The position numbers and the translations under genes are program-made. From Bradysia coprophila (lineage: Eukaryota > Arthropoda > Insecta > Diptera > Sciaridae): DNA of 64,000 bases. This document shows, piece after piece, positions 21,947 through 33,688 of the stretch. Below the pieces are notes generated by a model. The model saw only the letters and a list, made by a program, of their open reading frames with translations. It ran no database searches and had not been told where the DNA came from. Location: NCBI RefSeq assembly GCF_014529535.1, contig NC_050738.1:1364001-1428000 (forward strand), read 5' to 3'. Within the stretch, counting starts at the first letter, position 1; the number at the start of each line of letters is the position of its first letter.

Positions 21947-23650
21947 GGATGACAATAACTGATGAGACCTACTTATCGTTTTTCTAATTGGTGTGAAAGG
22001 GATGGGTTACTACGAATTTGGCTTTCTTGCATGAAATCTTTTATGTTCGGAATTATTGCATTCCATGCGTTACTCAAAATTAATCCTTGATCAGTGTTCA
22101 TTAACGTTTTTGTACTTTGTTGGATTGCCAGTCCTTCTTTAATTTTTCTAAGACCAAAATCTTTCTCTTTTATGATTATTTTTCCGTTGTTCCAGTCAAT
22201 TTCATGATTTCTGTTTCTGATGACATGTCTTGCAACTGCCGATTTCTTGTATTCTCTTCTTCTTACGTTGCCTTCATGGTCTTCTTTTCTTTCTTCGAAG
22301 CGGAAGGTTTCACCAATGTAAATGTTCTGACATGTAACACAGGGAATGGAATAGACTCCAGCTTGATTCGTTGCTTCTTTATCTTTGAGGCTTCGGGTCA
22401 TGTTTAACATTTTTATCCCTGGTGTGAAAGTTACTTTCCATTTCATTTTTCGACGTAAATAGCCTCCAACTTTGTTCGAGATGTTTCCTATGTAAGGGAG
22501 TGGCACCCAATATTCTTCTTTTTCATCCTCGTTCTCGTCTTCATTAATTAAGATTGATATGTTAGAATTTGATTGTTGAAGTGTTTGTATTTGGATTTGG
22601 TTTTCGGTAACTGGTAAATTTTGATTTGGATTCTGTATTTCATTTTGAATTGTGTTTAGTGTTGTGAATTTTGAACTCATTCTTTCAATTCGTTTGTTAA
22701 TGAATTCTATCGGATAATTATTTTCTTGTAAAGTTTCTCTGATGTGATTCAATTCATGTTGTAGATAATTTGGACTGCAAATTTGGAATGCCCGATATAC
22801 CAGAGCGTCGATTACCGAAATTTTTTGTGATTTGTGATGGAAGGAATCAAAGTTCAAATATTTGTCCGTGTGAGTGTTTTTTCTGTAGACCGATGTTTCT
22901 ATTTTTGTTTCTTCTGTTCGTTTGATGAGGATGTCCAAAAAAGCTATTTCATTGTTTTCTTCAACTTCCATGGTGAATTGTATTTGTGGATGGTATGAAT
23001 TCAATTTTTCTTTAATTTCATTAGCATCATGTATGTCTCCTTCGATTATTGCAAAAACGTCGTCCACATATCTCTTCCAAAAAAATATCTTTGGATTTTT
23101 TGGAATTATGTTCTTTTCCAATTTTTGCAAATAAATATCTGCCACTGTACCAGATATTGGTGATCCCATTGGACATCCAGAATTCTGAAGATATAATTCG
23201 TTGCCATATTGAAAGTATGTGTTATTTAGACATTCCGTTAATAGTCGTGATATATCTGGAATAGTCATATTTTCGAAAATGTCTTTTTACCAATTCTGGT
23301 TTTCGTTCAATCTTTCTTCTATAGCTTGGATGGAATCTGGTATAGGTAAATTTGTGTACAGACTTGTGACATCGAAGGATACAAGAATGCATTGTTGTGG
23401 TAATCTCAATTCTGGTAGATGATTCATCATTTTATATGAATTTTTGATCGTTGATGTTTCGAAACCTTCGTTGGTGAGTGATATTAGTTTATTCAATATT
23501 CTTGCTAGTTTGTAGTTTACAGAATTTCGGAAATCGTTGATAGGTCTGAAAGGGGTTCCTTGTTTGTGTATTTTTGGAAGTCCAAAAAATTTTGAAATTC
23601 TTGGATGATTTTCAATCATGTCATTATGCAGTTTTTCATTAGACATTTGC
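21912..23650 (-). pseudogene. Decayed Penelope-like retroelement: reverse transcriptase plus GIY-YIG endonuclease
   Basis: Two in-frame open stretches on the minus strand (23646-23290 and 23286-21973) are separated by a single TAA at 23287-23289. The first carries FFGLPKIHKQGTPFRPI and LVSFDVTSLYTNLP; the second continues with NSGCPMGSPISGTVADI, then FWKRYVDDVFAI (catalytic YVDD), IAFLDILI and the helical thumb. After a linker comes a GIY-YIG nuclease: GVYSIPCVTCQNIYIGET, then ERKEDH and SAVARHVIRNRNHEIDW. This order is diagnostic of endonuclease-bearing Penelope-like elements. The reading frame is lost upstream of about 23650 (TGA), so the N-terminal part is missing or diverged. With one stop in some 550 codons the copy is young. 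Confidence 0.92.
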
Positions 23651-24292
23651 CTTGTGTTGTTACTAATTACAGTTCTGTTGAAATCATAAAACTCTCAGAA
23701 TTAAATCGCAATAGATTGAATATCATCGCTAAAGATTTAGATGTTTTAACGAAATTAATCGAAATAGTTTGCAGTTTATTCACAGCATGTCCATTAACAT
23801 GCTTTGAAAGAATGTCGACAACAGTACATTACCAACCTGCGTCCTGGCCAGTAGGAAGTTTATAGCCCGAAGGTTATAGTTCCAAGTGCCAAAATAACAA
23901 TTTGGAAGCAGTTAGGTACTATTTATGGTATCTGAGTGTGCGAGAACCCACTTTACCTCCCTAACAGATAGGTTCATCTTTTTGTTTCAGCAAGAGCGAT
24001 TTCGCGATTTCGCTCGAGTTTCGCTCGAGTTGAAATTCACCCAGAGGTGAACACAACGGTTTCCATGTGGACATGGTGTGATTAAACATTCTTATTGCAT
24101 ACGCATGACGTTTTTCCGAATTAATATTGTTCTAGCACTTATAAAGAGACATTATTTCTATCTATCTATCTGTTTATCTATCATTCCCTTAAGTCTACTC
24201 TTTTTCACTTATGCAATAAAATAAAGCATCGAGGAAATCTCCGCAAGCCCCTCATACGTCAATAATCCACTCTCCACAAAACGAAAACATTA
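23651..24292. other. Non-coding stretch with a CTAT microsatellite
   Basis: A (CTAT)n-type simple repeat lies at about 24158-24181. The open frame at 23605-23865 on the plus strand has no recognised domain. Confidence 0.45.
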
Positions 24293-24299
24293 ATTCGGC

Positions 24300-24453
24300 C
24301 AACGCACTTCAAGCAAAAGTGATACTCTAAATAGGACTTGACAGTGCTCCATACAAAATTTTACAATGTAAAAAGAGTGGGGATAAAATTTCATACAAAA
24401 TAGTACTATATTTGGCAGATGTCAATCGAAGCACTTTTGCTTGAAGTGCGTTG
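24300..24453. mobile_element. MITE with 22-bp perfect CAACGCACTTC termini and 7-bp target duplication
   Basis: The ends CAACGCACTTCAAGCAAAAG... and its exact reverse complement (24432-24453) enclose 154 bp. The 7-bp duplication ATTCGGC lies at 24293-24299 and 24454-24460. A 7-bp duplication with a CA start is seen in P-type elements, but this assignment is only a possibility. Relatives are at 10586-10730, 60404-60497 and 60990-61135. Confidence 0.93.
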
Positions 24454-24884
24454 ATTCGGCACATCATTTTTGAAAACATAAACAAAGTTACAGTTCAAAT
24501 TAGAAATGTTCAATTTTCTCTCACGGTAGAGAAAATGCTGAACTTTTCTCATTAGAAATGTCACACGACCAATTGTCAACAAAACACAATTTTCTCATGT
24601 CCTATTCAGTAAAGTTAGCCACGCCGCACGCATGAAAATAACGCCTAAAGAAGTGCTTGAAACATGTGAAGTTCAACATTGAAACTTCATAAGATTTAAT
24701 TAGAAAATTGTCAATGCTAACACGTTAAAAATTAATAAGATAATAAGATAATTAATTAAGTCAGACCTCAGCCTCTTTAAATTTTCATACATGTATGAGT
24801 GTAAACTTGCATGTGTGTGTGTGTTTTAACTCACACCAAGAAAGTAGAGCTGAATGAAAGTAATACAAAGTCCATTCTGATACC

Positions 24885-25120
24885 ATCAGCCACTAAATAC
24901 TTTCTATGTTAATGCTAGCAGCAGTGTTATGCCTGTAGCAAACATATAGAATGGAGCTAACGATGAGAATTTTTCCTTTCGGTGCCTGAGGAATGCACGA
25001 TAGACGGAAAAATACTTTTTATGCCACTCAGCATCATAATGTGTAAAATCTGCAAACTTTAGTTGCCTTCGGTGTCGTGTCATAATTACACATCTAGAGT
25101 CTAATAAAGTACTTTGCACC
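24885..25120. repeat. Fragments of two repeat families side by side
   Basis: CTTTCTATGTTAATGCTAGC near 24901 is a diverged end of the CAACGCACTGC MITE. The stretch 25079-25120 matches the right part of the 10102-10208 inverted repeat. Confidence 0.6.
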
Positions 25121-25129
25121 TCGATTACA

Positions 25130-25262
25130 TAAATAACTATTTTACTTATTTATGTTTTCCCTAGGGTCGAAAGTTGCGCTAACACCACTAAGGAAAATAA
25201 ATTTCAAAAGCATGTAAAATCCATTCCAAGACTCGGAAACTTTTTAATTCAAATAACTATTA
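25130..25262. repeat. Small foldback-family member, AAATAACTATT ends
   Basis: Both ends carry AAATAACTATT. The inside holds TTTTCCCTAGGGTCGAAAG and AAAAGCATGTAAAATCCATT, phrases shared with the larger structure at 26755-27490. Confidence 0.65.
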
Positions 25263-26754
25263 CGTAACAAGAAATTGTTTGTCTTGTGTGTGTGTTTAAA
25301 TAAAGACATTGTCTCGTTTGAGACGAAGCATAGATATATTTCATTGTAGACTACCAAACCGCATAGATGGTGGTTCAATTTCTTATCTCAGCAGATGTCG
25401 CCGATGATACATTTTGAAATGATGACCAAGCATCCTCTCACCTCCATTTCTTTCATAATTTTAAACAAAATATCTTTCCTCTACATGTATCCTTCGCTAC
25501 AACCACCTACTCTTAAAACTTATATTTCTGCAAATTTCAAAAGCAAGAAGAAAAAAACACAGAAAAAATATCACCATCAAAGTTATGTGTATGGTACTCG
25601 GCTCATTCGCGTTCACAGTTAATGCGGAAGGTGGTTTTAGCATTATTATAGTCTCTGTTCTGTGGTACATAAAACATATATAGTGGAATGGGGTCAGACA
25701 TCCCCCATATTTGTTTCCTATTACCCTCCGTTTCGCGTTCGTCGACCTTGCATTTCGTACGCTTGCGTAAAATTGCCCTTCTCGGTGTGTTATAGCAACA
25801 TTTTCTCGCCTCGACTGCTACTGTGGTACATACACAGCACACACACACTCACACAAAAATACTTATTATTGTAAAACGGTTTTCGGTTCTAGAAAATGCT
25901 AACAGAACATTTCTTCGTCAATTGAGCCATTGTGCTCTGCGATATATAAATAAATTGCAAACATGAACGAAATGAAAGGGTTTTTAGCAATGAATGTTGC
26001 AGACAAAATTGAATATTTTCCATATCACATTTCCATTGTACTGTTAATCTAATTATATGTTTTCCCTGGCGTCTTTCTTCTATCTCTCTCTGGGATTTTC
26101 CTGTAACTGTTAAACGGAACTTGTAATAAAGAAATGCCGAATTGATTTGGATAAATTGATATGTGCCATTTCACATCTATTACTAATACGAAGTGTGTAA
26201 TTATGATAAGGTCTTGATATAGAATAGAAGGGATAGACTGGACATCAGATTATTAAAGACATAGACCTTGCCTTGTTGACAGAGGTCTTTCAACAGTGAC
26301 CTCAGTTTAACAGATTTTATTCCTTCTTTTGATGGAAATATTTTCTGCAGATTGATTGAAAATCTTTTACTTCCTATAATTTAGCTTACATTATCCTATA
26401 TGTATGATCAACCCATAGTGGAACACTTATTTTTGTAGTATTTGTCGACAATAGATTTCTCAGGGGGTTGCGGGAAATAGTAACATTTGTTAAAATTTTT
26501 TAATTCACTCAACTGTCACCGAAAAAATTAATTAGTTCACCCTTCTTCTAGTAAAATTCTCTAAATATAAAAACCTGCGTCACCAGGATTTTTCAATAGG
26601 TACGTAAATCACATTAGACTAATACATTAAGTGTCTACGAACCTATACATTCGTTACAAATCTATCCTTGAAATCAAATGTCACCCACTATTGTCTTAAA
26701 ATCCTTGAAAACTTCTAAATATTTTGTGAATTCAATTTTTTCAGATTTCCTAAA
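25263..26754. other. Non-coding AT-rich stretch
   Basis: There is no gene. A single half-motif of the TACTTC repeat (AATCTTTTACTTCC) occurs at 26361-26374. CA/TG simple-sequence bits lie at 25840-25855. Confidence 0.45.
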
Positions 26755-27490
26755 CAATAGTTATTTACATGTTTTTGCTTTCCCTAGGTTCGAAAGTGGC
26801 TTATTACACTCCTAGGAAAAACAAGAAATTTGGTTTAGGTTTTAAAAGCATGTAAAATCCATTCATAACTCGGGATAAAAGTTGAAAATTTCGTTTTAGT
26901 GTGAATTTTGTTGATCCGTGGCGAAGCCGAGGTCAATAAACACACGAAAACGAAATTTTCAACTTTTATCCCGCGTTATGTAATAGTACATTACTGCTAT
27001 AAGGGTGTATATAAGAGACGTGTACGTATACGAGCGCTTGCGCAAGTATTAGTACGAGTCTCTTATATACTATACAGCCTTATATCAGTGAGGTATTTTA
27101 TCGCAGTAGACAAACATCTCTTTTTCTAGTGATATAATTTTGCTTGCAAAACCTTTAGCACTCTAGGGTAAATTTGTTTACTCTTAAGTACGTCGTGTAT
27201 ATAGCGCTCAATACACACACACACACCGTACGCGCGAAGGACGGATGTCAAAATTACTTAACTAGAAGAATAATTCAAAAATTACACTTCAGGTCTATGT
27301 TGTTGTCTCGTTTTCGCTTATGTAATAAAATAGAGTACACACTTGTCACTATCAGTCTTGGCAAGCCTCCACTTCTTCGTGACAAGTGTGTAATACATTA
27401 CATGCTTTTGAAACCTAAACGAAATTTCTTGTTTTTTCTAGGTGTGTAATTAGCCACTTTCGACCCTAGGTAAAACAAAAGCATGTAAAG
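26755..27490. repeat. Nested palindromes (concentric and serial foldbacks)
   Basis: The outer arms are 26770 to about 26860 and their reverse complement at about 27396-27487, sharing GTTTAGGTTTCAAAAGCATG-type sequence. Within lie three further palindromes. At 26871-26974 the arms CGGGATAAAAGTTGAAAATT fold around a loop containing GTGGCGAAGCCGAGG. At 27006-27071 GTATATAAGAGACGTGTACG pairs with GAGTCTCTTATATAC. At 27340-27391 ACACTTGTCAC pairs with GTGACAAGTGT. Confidence 0.85.
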
Positions 27491-30400
27491 TAAATTGTTT
27501 CCTCCATCTATGCTCTAAAACAAAAAAAAATCTGTGAATCGTATGAAAAATAAACTTTCAAAAGAGGAAGAGAAATGAATATGATCAAAGCATTTTATAT
27601 GAATTGTTATGCTCCGTGCTGCAGGATGAAAGTACACACACGAAATAAAAGGTTTTTTTTTCGTCTGTAAAGTGTATTATGTACCAGAATCCATATAGCC
27701 AAAACTATGTGAAACAAATAAAAACTTCCACAAAGCAAGAGCTCTGCGTTGCTCTTCATACTACATACTATACGCGTGCTGTGGATATATATTTACGAAA
27801 TCGATTTAAATGAGTCTCTGGAATATGAGAAGTCTGGAACAAGGTCATTGATCTAGAGTAATAGTACAGATGAGCGCTTTTCATTTATTAAAAGCTATCA
27901 TATAGTGCATTTCAATGTCTGCTGCGTCTGCTGGCATACACTAATATAGTTTGTCAGTTTGTTGTGTACAATGTAAGTATCAATAATGTTGTAGACGTAG
28001 CAGTAGCTGGTGTATATAGTGTAATATTGATGCTATATTGAATTAAGCAATAACATTTAATTGAAATAGATAACTTTGCCATACGCTCCCAACAGTTAAC
28101 GAGATGACAAAGTACTTTTCAAAGAATTTTTGCACAATTCATAATCTGAAGTAGTACATTAAACTTCAAAAGAATGAAATTATAACGGAAAGTATAAGAG
28201 AAAAATGTCTACGCCAGACGAGGGGTAAAGTACTAGCACGGTTCAACCATGATATTAAAATTGCTTCCTTTGAATCGTGTTTTTAGAGACTGTTAAACTT
28301 TTCATAAATATTACGACATTAATGGGGACAGGAATAGTTGGGCTCGCGTGACAAAATTAGTTTTTTTTTTAAATTGGCTCGGACAGACGTCGAGTTTCTT
28401 GGGGAGGGTAATTGACTCATTTTATTGAGTGACAGCCATGACAGCAGAAGTGTGTCTGTTGAATTTTAAAGAGGATTTTCAATGATTTCCTTACCGGTTT
28501 TCGGTGGACTTTCAAGGATTTCCATGAATTTTGAAGGATTTGCGTGAAGGATCTTAGATTTCTGAGTTTTCTTAGTTTTCTAAGGATTTTTGGAGGATTT
28601 TCAAAGTTTCAATTTTTTTTTGTCAGAAGATTTTCCAGCTTATGCCCCTCGCTTTAAACAAAAACAAAAATCAAATCATCACGAATCATACTTGAATACC
28701 GGCCAGACTTATCCGGATATTTTAAAAAACATTTTTCGCTAATAACATCTTACCACTTTAACAAATAAATGTTTTTACGCAATGCAGTACATATATAGTA
28801 GTTTGATAGTTTTGCCGTTCCGATTACGCAACCATCAAACTTTTCCTAATCAAATTATATAGCAAATGACTCATTCAAAATAAATTTTGCGATCTGGTAC
28901 ATATAGGAGAAAAGACACTTTGCGTGAATTGTTATATAAATACACATCGATTCATCAAACCGTCCCAACTCCCTGTGACTAAACGAATACACAAATATCC
29001 AAAAACACTTCCAGCGAATAAAAATTTATTGTGAAAAGACTATGACTCATTCGTTCTCCCTACATAAATGTGTACATTTATTAAGTCCTTCTTGTTTGAA
29101 AGAAACATCCCTCTTACCCTCTGTAATATTTTTTTCCTGCAAACATTTGCTTTTCAAAGCGCCTACACCTATTACATTCCCTTGGTTATTATAAATTTTA
29201 TTTTTTTAATCAAAATTGTATAAATCACGCACTGTGTCGGTGATGGCATAGATATAATCGTTTATTTAGTTTAGGGCTTGCACAATAAGGTACTGCTTTT
29301 CAGGATTGACGCCGGTCTTAAGAATTTTAATGGTAAATGATTATCGTGACTGTGGTCTTATCTGATCGAGTTTCTTATCTTCTAGAGATTTGATATTTCT
29401 GAACAAAATGATTTTCTAGAAGAAAGTCCTCAAAGAATTATCAAGGATTCGAAAGGATTTTTTTGCCAATTTCAAACGAGTTTGATTTGATTTGAATTGA
29501 TTCATTTATTTCTACAGGTTTTGCATTGCCTCTCGGTTCAATTAAATCAAAAACTGTTCATCCAACCATCTCACCTATTTCACGGTCGTTTCTAATTGCT
29601 TTCAAAATTGATTTTCTCTGATTATTGGTAGAATAATGAATCTTTAAACATGATGAAAATCAGTCGATTGGTTCAAAGTTGCTCTTGGCGAATAATGGAA
29701 AGTTTTTCTCTAATAATTACGCTAGTGCCTATAACAACAACAGCAAAAATAAAAGGTGGTATCTTGGGAAATATATTAAAACTTCCTAGGGTCGATGTTG
29801 ACACAATGGCATTTCATAAGTTTGCTCTAAAAATTGTATGTTAGCAATCAATTCGCATCTGATCCTGGCTTCGTTTCTCAAATATTCAGTCTTGTTACAA
29901 TAGAAATCATTGCCCTTGCGGTGAATAGACTCTAGCGGTCAATGGCACTGCAATGGATCAAATTTATTTTTAAGTTTTTTTTTCTTCGTACCAAAGTCGA
30001 AGCACTTAAAATTAGTTCGTCGTTAAAAATGTTATGTGTTGTGGATGTGTTACTCGTCGAGTCTGGGTTGATGTAATGCTGTGTTGATTTTTGTCCGATA
30101 AAAAGTTTTGTTTTGCTGTTTATCAACATTTAATTAGCAATAATTACGCAACATGCTCGCTTGAGTATGGTCATTACTCATACTGCCATAAAAATGGTCG
30201 TAAAAATGAAATAGATGTGGAATGTAGAAGCAACTGGTCATTTAAGAAGTTCTATGTTATCCGTGCATTAGAAGTATTATAATTAGCTAATCGGCTAGGA
30301 TTTTTTACTTTTCTTATTTTGTACATACCAATCCCATACTAATGCAGTATTCCCTAAAATAAAAACGCGACAGTCGGCAGTGAGTAACTATACTTTTGTT

Positions 30401-32450
30401 GGCGTTGTTATGGAGTCGTATATAAATGAACGTACAACAAATAAAACCCCCATTGCAACGTGTAGTCTGGAGAAATGATATTAAATAAACACGCCGTTTA
30501 TAATACATAATGTACAATCGAAATAACGAGATACTTCCTGGTAAATATCCCGACTTTTCCTCATTCCCGGTTCACGTTATGTACTGTATGTATTCGAACA
30601 GTATATAGAAAGCGGAACATGTTGTACATGTCTGGAGCCGAAAATATAAAGCCTAAATGTGGGGTAGAAGGTCTTGTGTTCACTTTTTATTATGTGCACT
30701 ACATATCGGATTCGGAAAATGTTTCCTATATATAAATGATGGTAAATACGAAGACAAAATTCAATTTTGTGTTTATGTGTTAAGCGTGCTGTGTGAGTCA
30801 CGATGGATGTAGCTGACAATAAATCTACGGGAAAAAAATGTTTGAGTCATTTAGAGCTTAATACAAAAGAAAACGCAATCAAACTGCCAAAGGCTGACCC
30901 GAGTCGGTAGACATAGAGACTTGTGGTGGAAATTTTTCTCAAAAGAAATATTGTCCCTACATGCTCCGTCGCACAAGAATGTAACTCTCAGACAGTTTAA
31001 TTTTCGATGTTCGATTTAATCAGAAATTCTTCTGTCTGCGATCCTGAAACATTCCACTATCTACCCGGTTCGATCCATATACTAACGAATACATGCCAAA
31101 CTGCATTCCTTCAATGTTACTATGACAACCCGGGCGTCGCGACGCTTCGTAACAACTATATGGATCGACTATATATATGTACACAAAAATTACCCTCCTG
31201 TCTGAGTAACACACTGGCAGGAATATCAGCTAAATTTTATAACACATTATATTCTGAGGGATACACACCGAATGTGTAACTACTATATATGGAGCCAGAC
31301 GGGGATAGTTTTACCTTCTGAAATATATTTTTTACATTTGCTGCTTTGTCTGCGTTTATATAAATGCATTTTATGTACGGAAAAAAGTGTCGGAGCAGGA
31401 TTGAACGTTTTTAATATTTAGAAGCCTACATTATCGACTTACCGATGAAATAATAACTCGCTCGGCTTACAGAGACGCCTGTTTCACAATAAATCTCTAA
31501 CAGCTAATTTCATGAACGTTTCCTTCCTTGATATTTCTCATTCAATTGTTTATTCATCTTCAAAATCACAACTCTTTTGTTTGAGTGGCACTAAGAGCAT
31601 AATATAGACTGTCAGCGTATGTTTACTTAATTTTAACATTCTAATTCAAAGATCAATAAACCCACTCCAAACAAAACAAAAAGCTTGAACTGAATCCTTA
31701 GGCACACTTAACGAGTCTAGAATTAGCGGCGTGCCATTTACACGTTAGGAAAATAGCTTTCAAGTTTGCATGCAAAATTAATATTTTCCTTGTTCTGTAA
31801 AAAAAGCCGAGTTATAATCAAAGGGATTATTACATGGGTTTCGTTTGTCGATTGCATACGTGGTGGTAGGTAGATGCATATTATAATGCAGTATACTTTA
31901 ATGAGTCGGTTGTTTTTATGATGTGAAATATAATTGTAGGAAAATATCTTGAGACAAAATAAAGGGGGTTGTGGGTGGTAATGTATAATTGAGGGAGTTT
32001 TGATTGTACAATATAATTTTAGCGGTTTTCTTTATACAATTTAGAGTGATGTGAACTGAACACGAGCTTACAAAGTGCTTTGAATGTGCTCGGTTAATAA
32101 AATTGTATTTGGTAGGTATTAAGTTGGTTATTCGTTATGTTTGCATAAATTAAGAGGAATGTGATAAGTTTGTACCGAAACTCGAAAATATATCGTCAAA
32201 ATTGTTTAATTGGAGTGTGGCGGAAAATTAATGTCAGACACAGAGAATGTACCCGAATGATGCTGTACGTTGCTAGAATTTCGCTCTGAAAATTATGTTG
32301 CACGTTTGATTTTCACGTGCGGTTTGTTATTTGTCTACTAAACAAATGCACACCGTTCTCTAAATTATTACGATTGCAAGACAAATGCTTTTTTGATTTT
32401 GTTAACCTTTCACAGACGGGAAGCATAACGTTAGCATAGCTGTACGTATA
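27491..32450. other. Five-kilobase gene-poor stretch
   Basis: No coding region, tRNA or long repeat was recognised. Composition is AT-rich with scattered short tandem bits. A 90-codon frame at 31007-31279 has no domain signal and was not accepted as a gene. At 28480-28620 a degenerate AAGGATTTTC phrase repeats several times. Confidence 0.45.
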
Positions 32451-32452
32451 GA

Positions 32453-32516
32453 ATCTAGTACTTCTTTCGATATTACAATTATTAATTGAAACCAAAAATT
32501 TTACTTCATTTGTTTT
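32453..32516 (+). repeat. Paired TACTTC dispersed repeat, copy a
   Basis: Two half-units, AATCTAGTACTTCTTTCG and TTTTACTTCATTTGTTTTG, lie about 40 bp apart. They match the two halves of copies at 51541-51612 and 54102-54174. Confidence 0.55.
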
Positions 32517-32619
32517 GACATACATTTTGCTATAATAAGACTGCTTTATCTAGAACTTGTCCGGCACTGACAAACATCGTAGAGAAATCAGATTTTAGAT
32601 TTAATTGGAAATTTACCGT

Positions 32620-33688
32620 CAAACGAAATGTCTCACAATGGGTAACCGTCTATCGAAAATGTTGGCAGAAATAGGAACTAATTATTTGACTGTAAAAGCT
32701 TTGGGAACGATCGGAAGGCACGACGTAACGTTTCTGTATAAATTTGTCGACGATTTGACTGCGTTGGATCCAAAATTATTCACGTACATAGAAGATTCAA
32801 TTAGGGGAAAATTAAAGGTCTCCGAGTGAAACGTAGTGAAGAGTCAGCCGAAGGCTCAATAACGTTTTTGGACACGATGGTGATTAAGGATCGTGACAAT
32901 GGAATTCTAACGAGATGGTGGCAAAAAGAATGCAGTGCGCGGCAAATACTGAATTATCATTCGTCACATCCGAAAGCTTTAAAAGTTAACGTCGGGAATT
33001 TGTAAGGCATGCGTTAGCGGTTACATCTCCGGCTTTGTTCGGTATAACCGTAAAGAATTTGAGGAAGGTTTTGAGGAGGGTTTTGAGGAGAAGCTCGTAT
33101 CCGTTCGGGTTTATTCAGGATATTTTGAAAGAAGTGTTAACGTCCATTGGTAATGTGTCAGAAGTCTCATCGGTTGGAAATGTGGACAATGGGTTTGATT
33201 TTGAAATGGAAATAGCAATCAGATCACAGATACAATCGGACAAGAGGACGCAAAATTCAACAAAATCAAAGGTGAAACGGTGTGGATACAGAAGGTTTGT
33301 ATCATTTCCGTTCGATAACAGTAGAATATACAAGAAAACCGAGAAAATAATCAAGAAACACAAGGTTGAATGTAAGTTAGCACCGGCAGCAATGAAACAA
33401 AACAGGAAGTGGATATATTCAAGACTAAAGGACAAGACTAAACTTGCTGACATAAAATATGGGATTTTTAGCGTGGTTTGTGAAGATTGCGATTTTCAGA
33501 AATTTTACAGGACCGAAAATCTGGATTTGAAAAGAACGTTCGAACATGTAACGTTGAACGAAAAGTCAGCAGTAAGAATTCATGTGAAAAAGTTTCCGGA
33601 TCACAGTATTTCAGAATATCCTGGTGAGGTGAAGCGGTACAGGAACGCGACGGATTTAATGTTCGCTTACGGAAGAATTTTGAAATGA
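32620..33688 (+). pseudogene. Second, older Penelope-like element fragment
   Basis: Three open stretches in shifted frames follow one another. The first (to 32829) has MGNRLSKMLAEIG and VTFLYKFVDDL, the catalytic region with FVDD. Next, about 32830-33004, comes SITFLDTMVIKD and ILNYHSSHPKALKVN, the motif after the active site. The third (33035-33688) has YPFGFIQDIL and a carboxy-terminal region laid out like GIY-YIG (YGIFSVVCEDC, FYRTENLDLKRTFEHV, SAVRIHVKKFPDHSI), in which the usual YIGxTxR is altered. The order matches the element at 21912-23650, but sequence similarity is low, so it is a different lineage. The 5' part is missing. Confidence 0.8.

Noticed and set aside
23605..23865. Plus-strand 86-codon frame next to the Penelope-like element
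   Set aside because: It overlaps the element's antisense, with no domain recognised.
31007..31279. 90-codon frame as a small gene
   Set aside because: No domain, no splice or poly-A context, and surrounded by similar chance frames.
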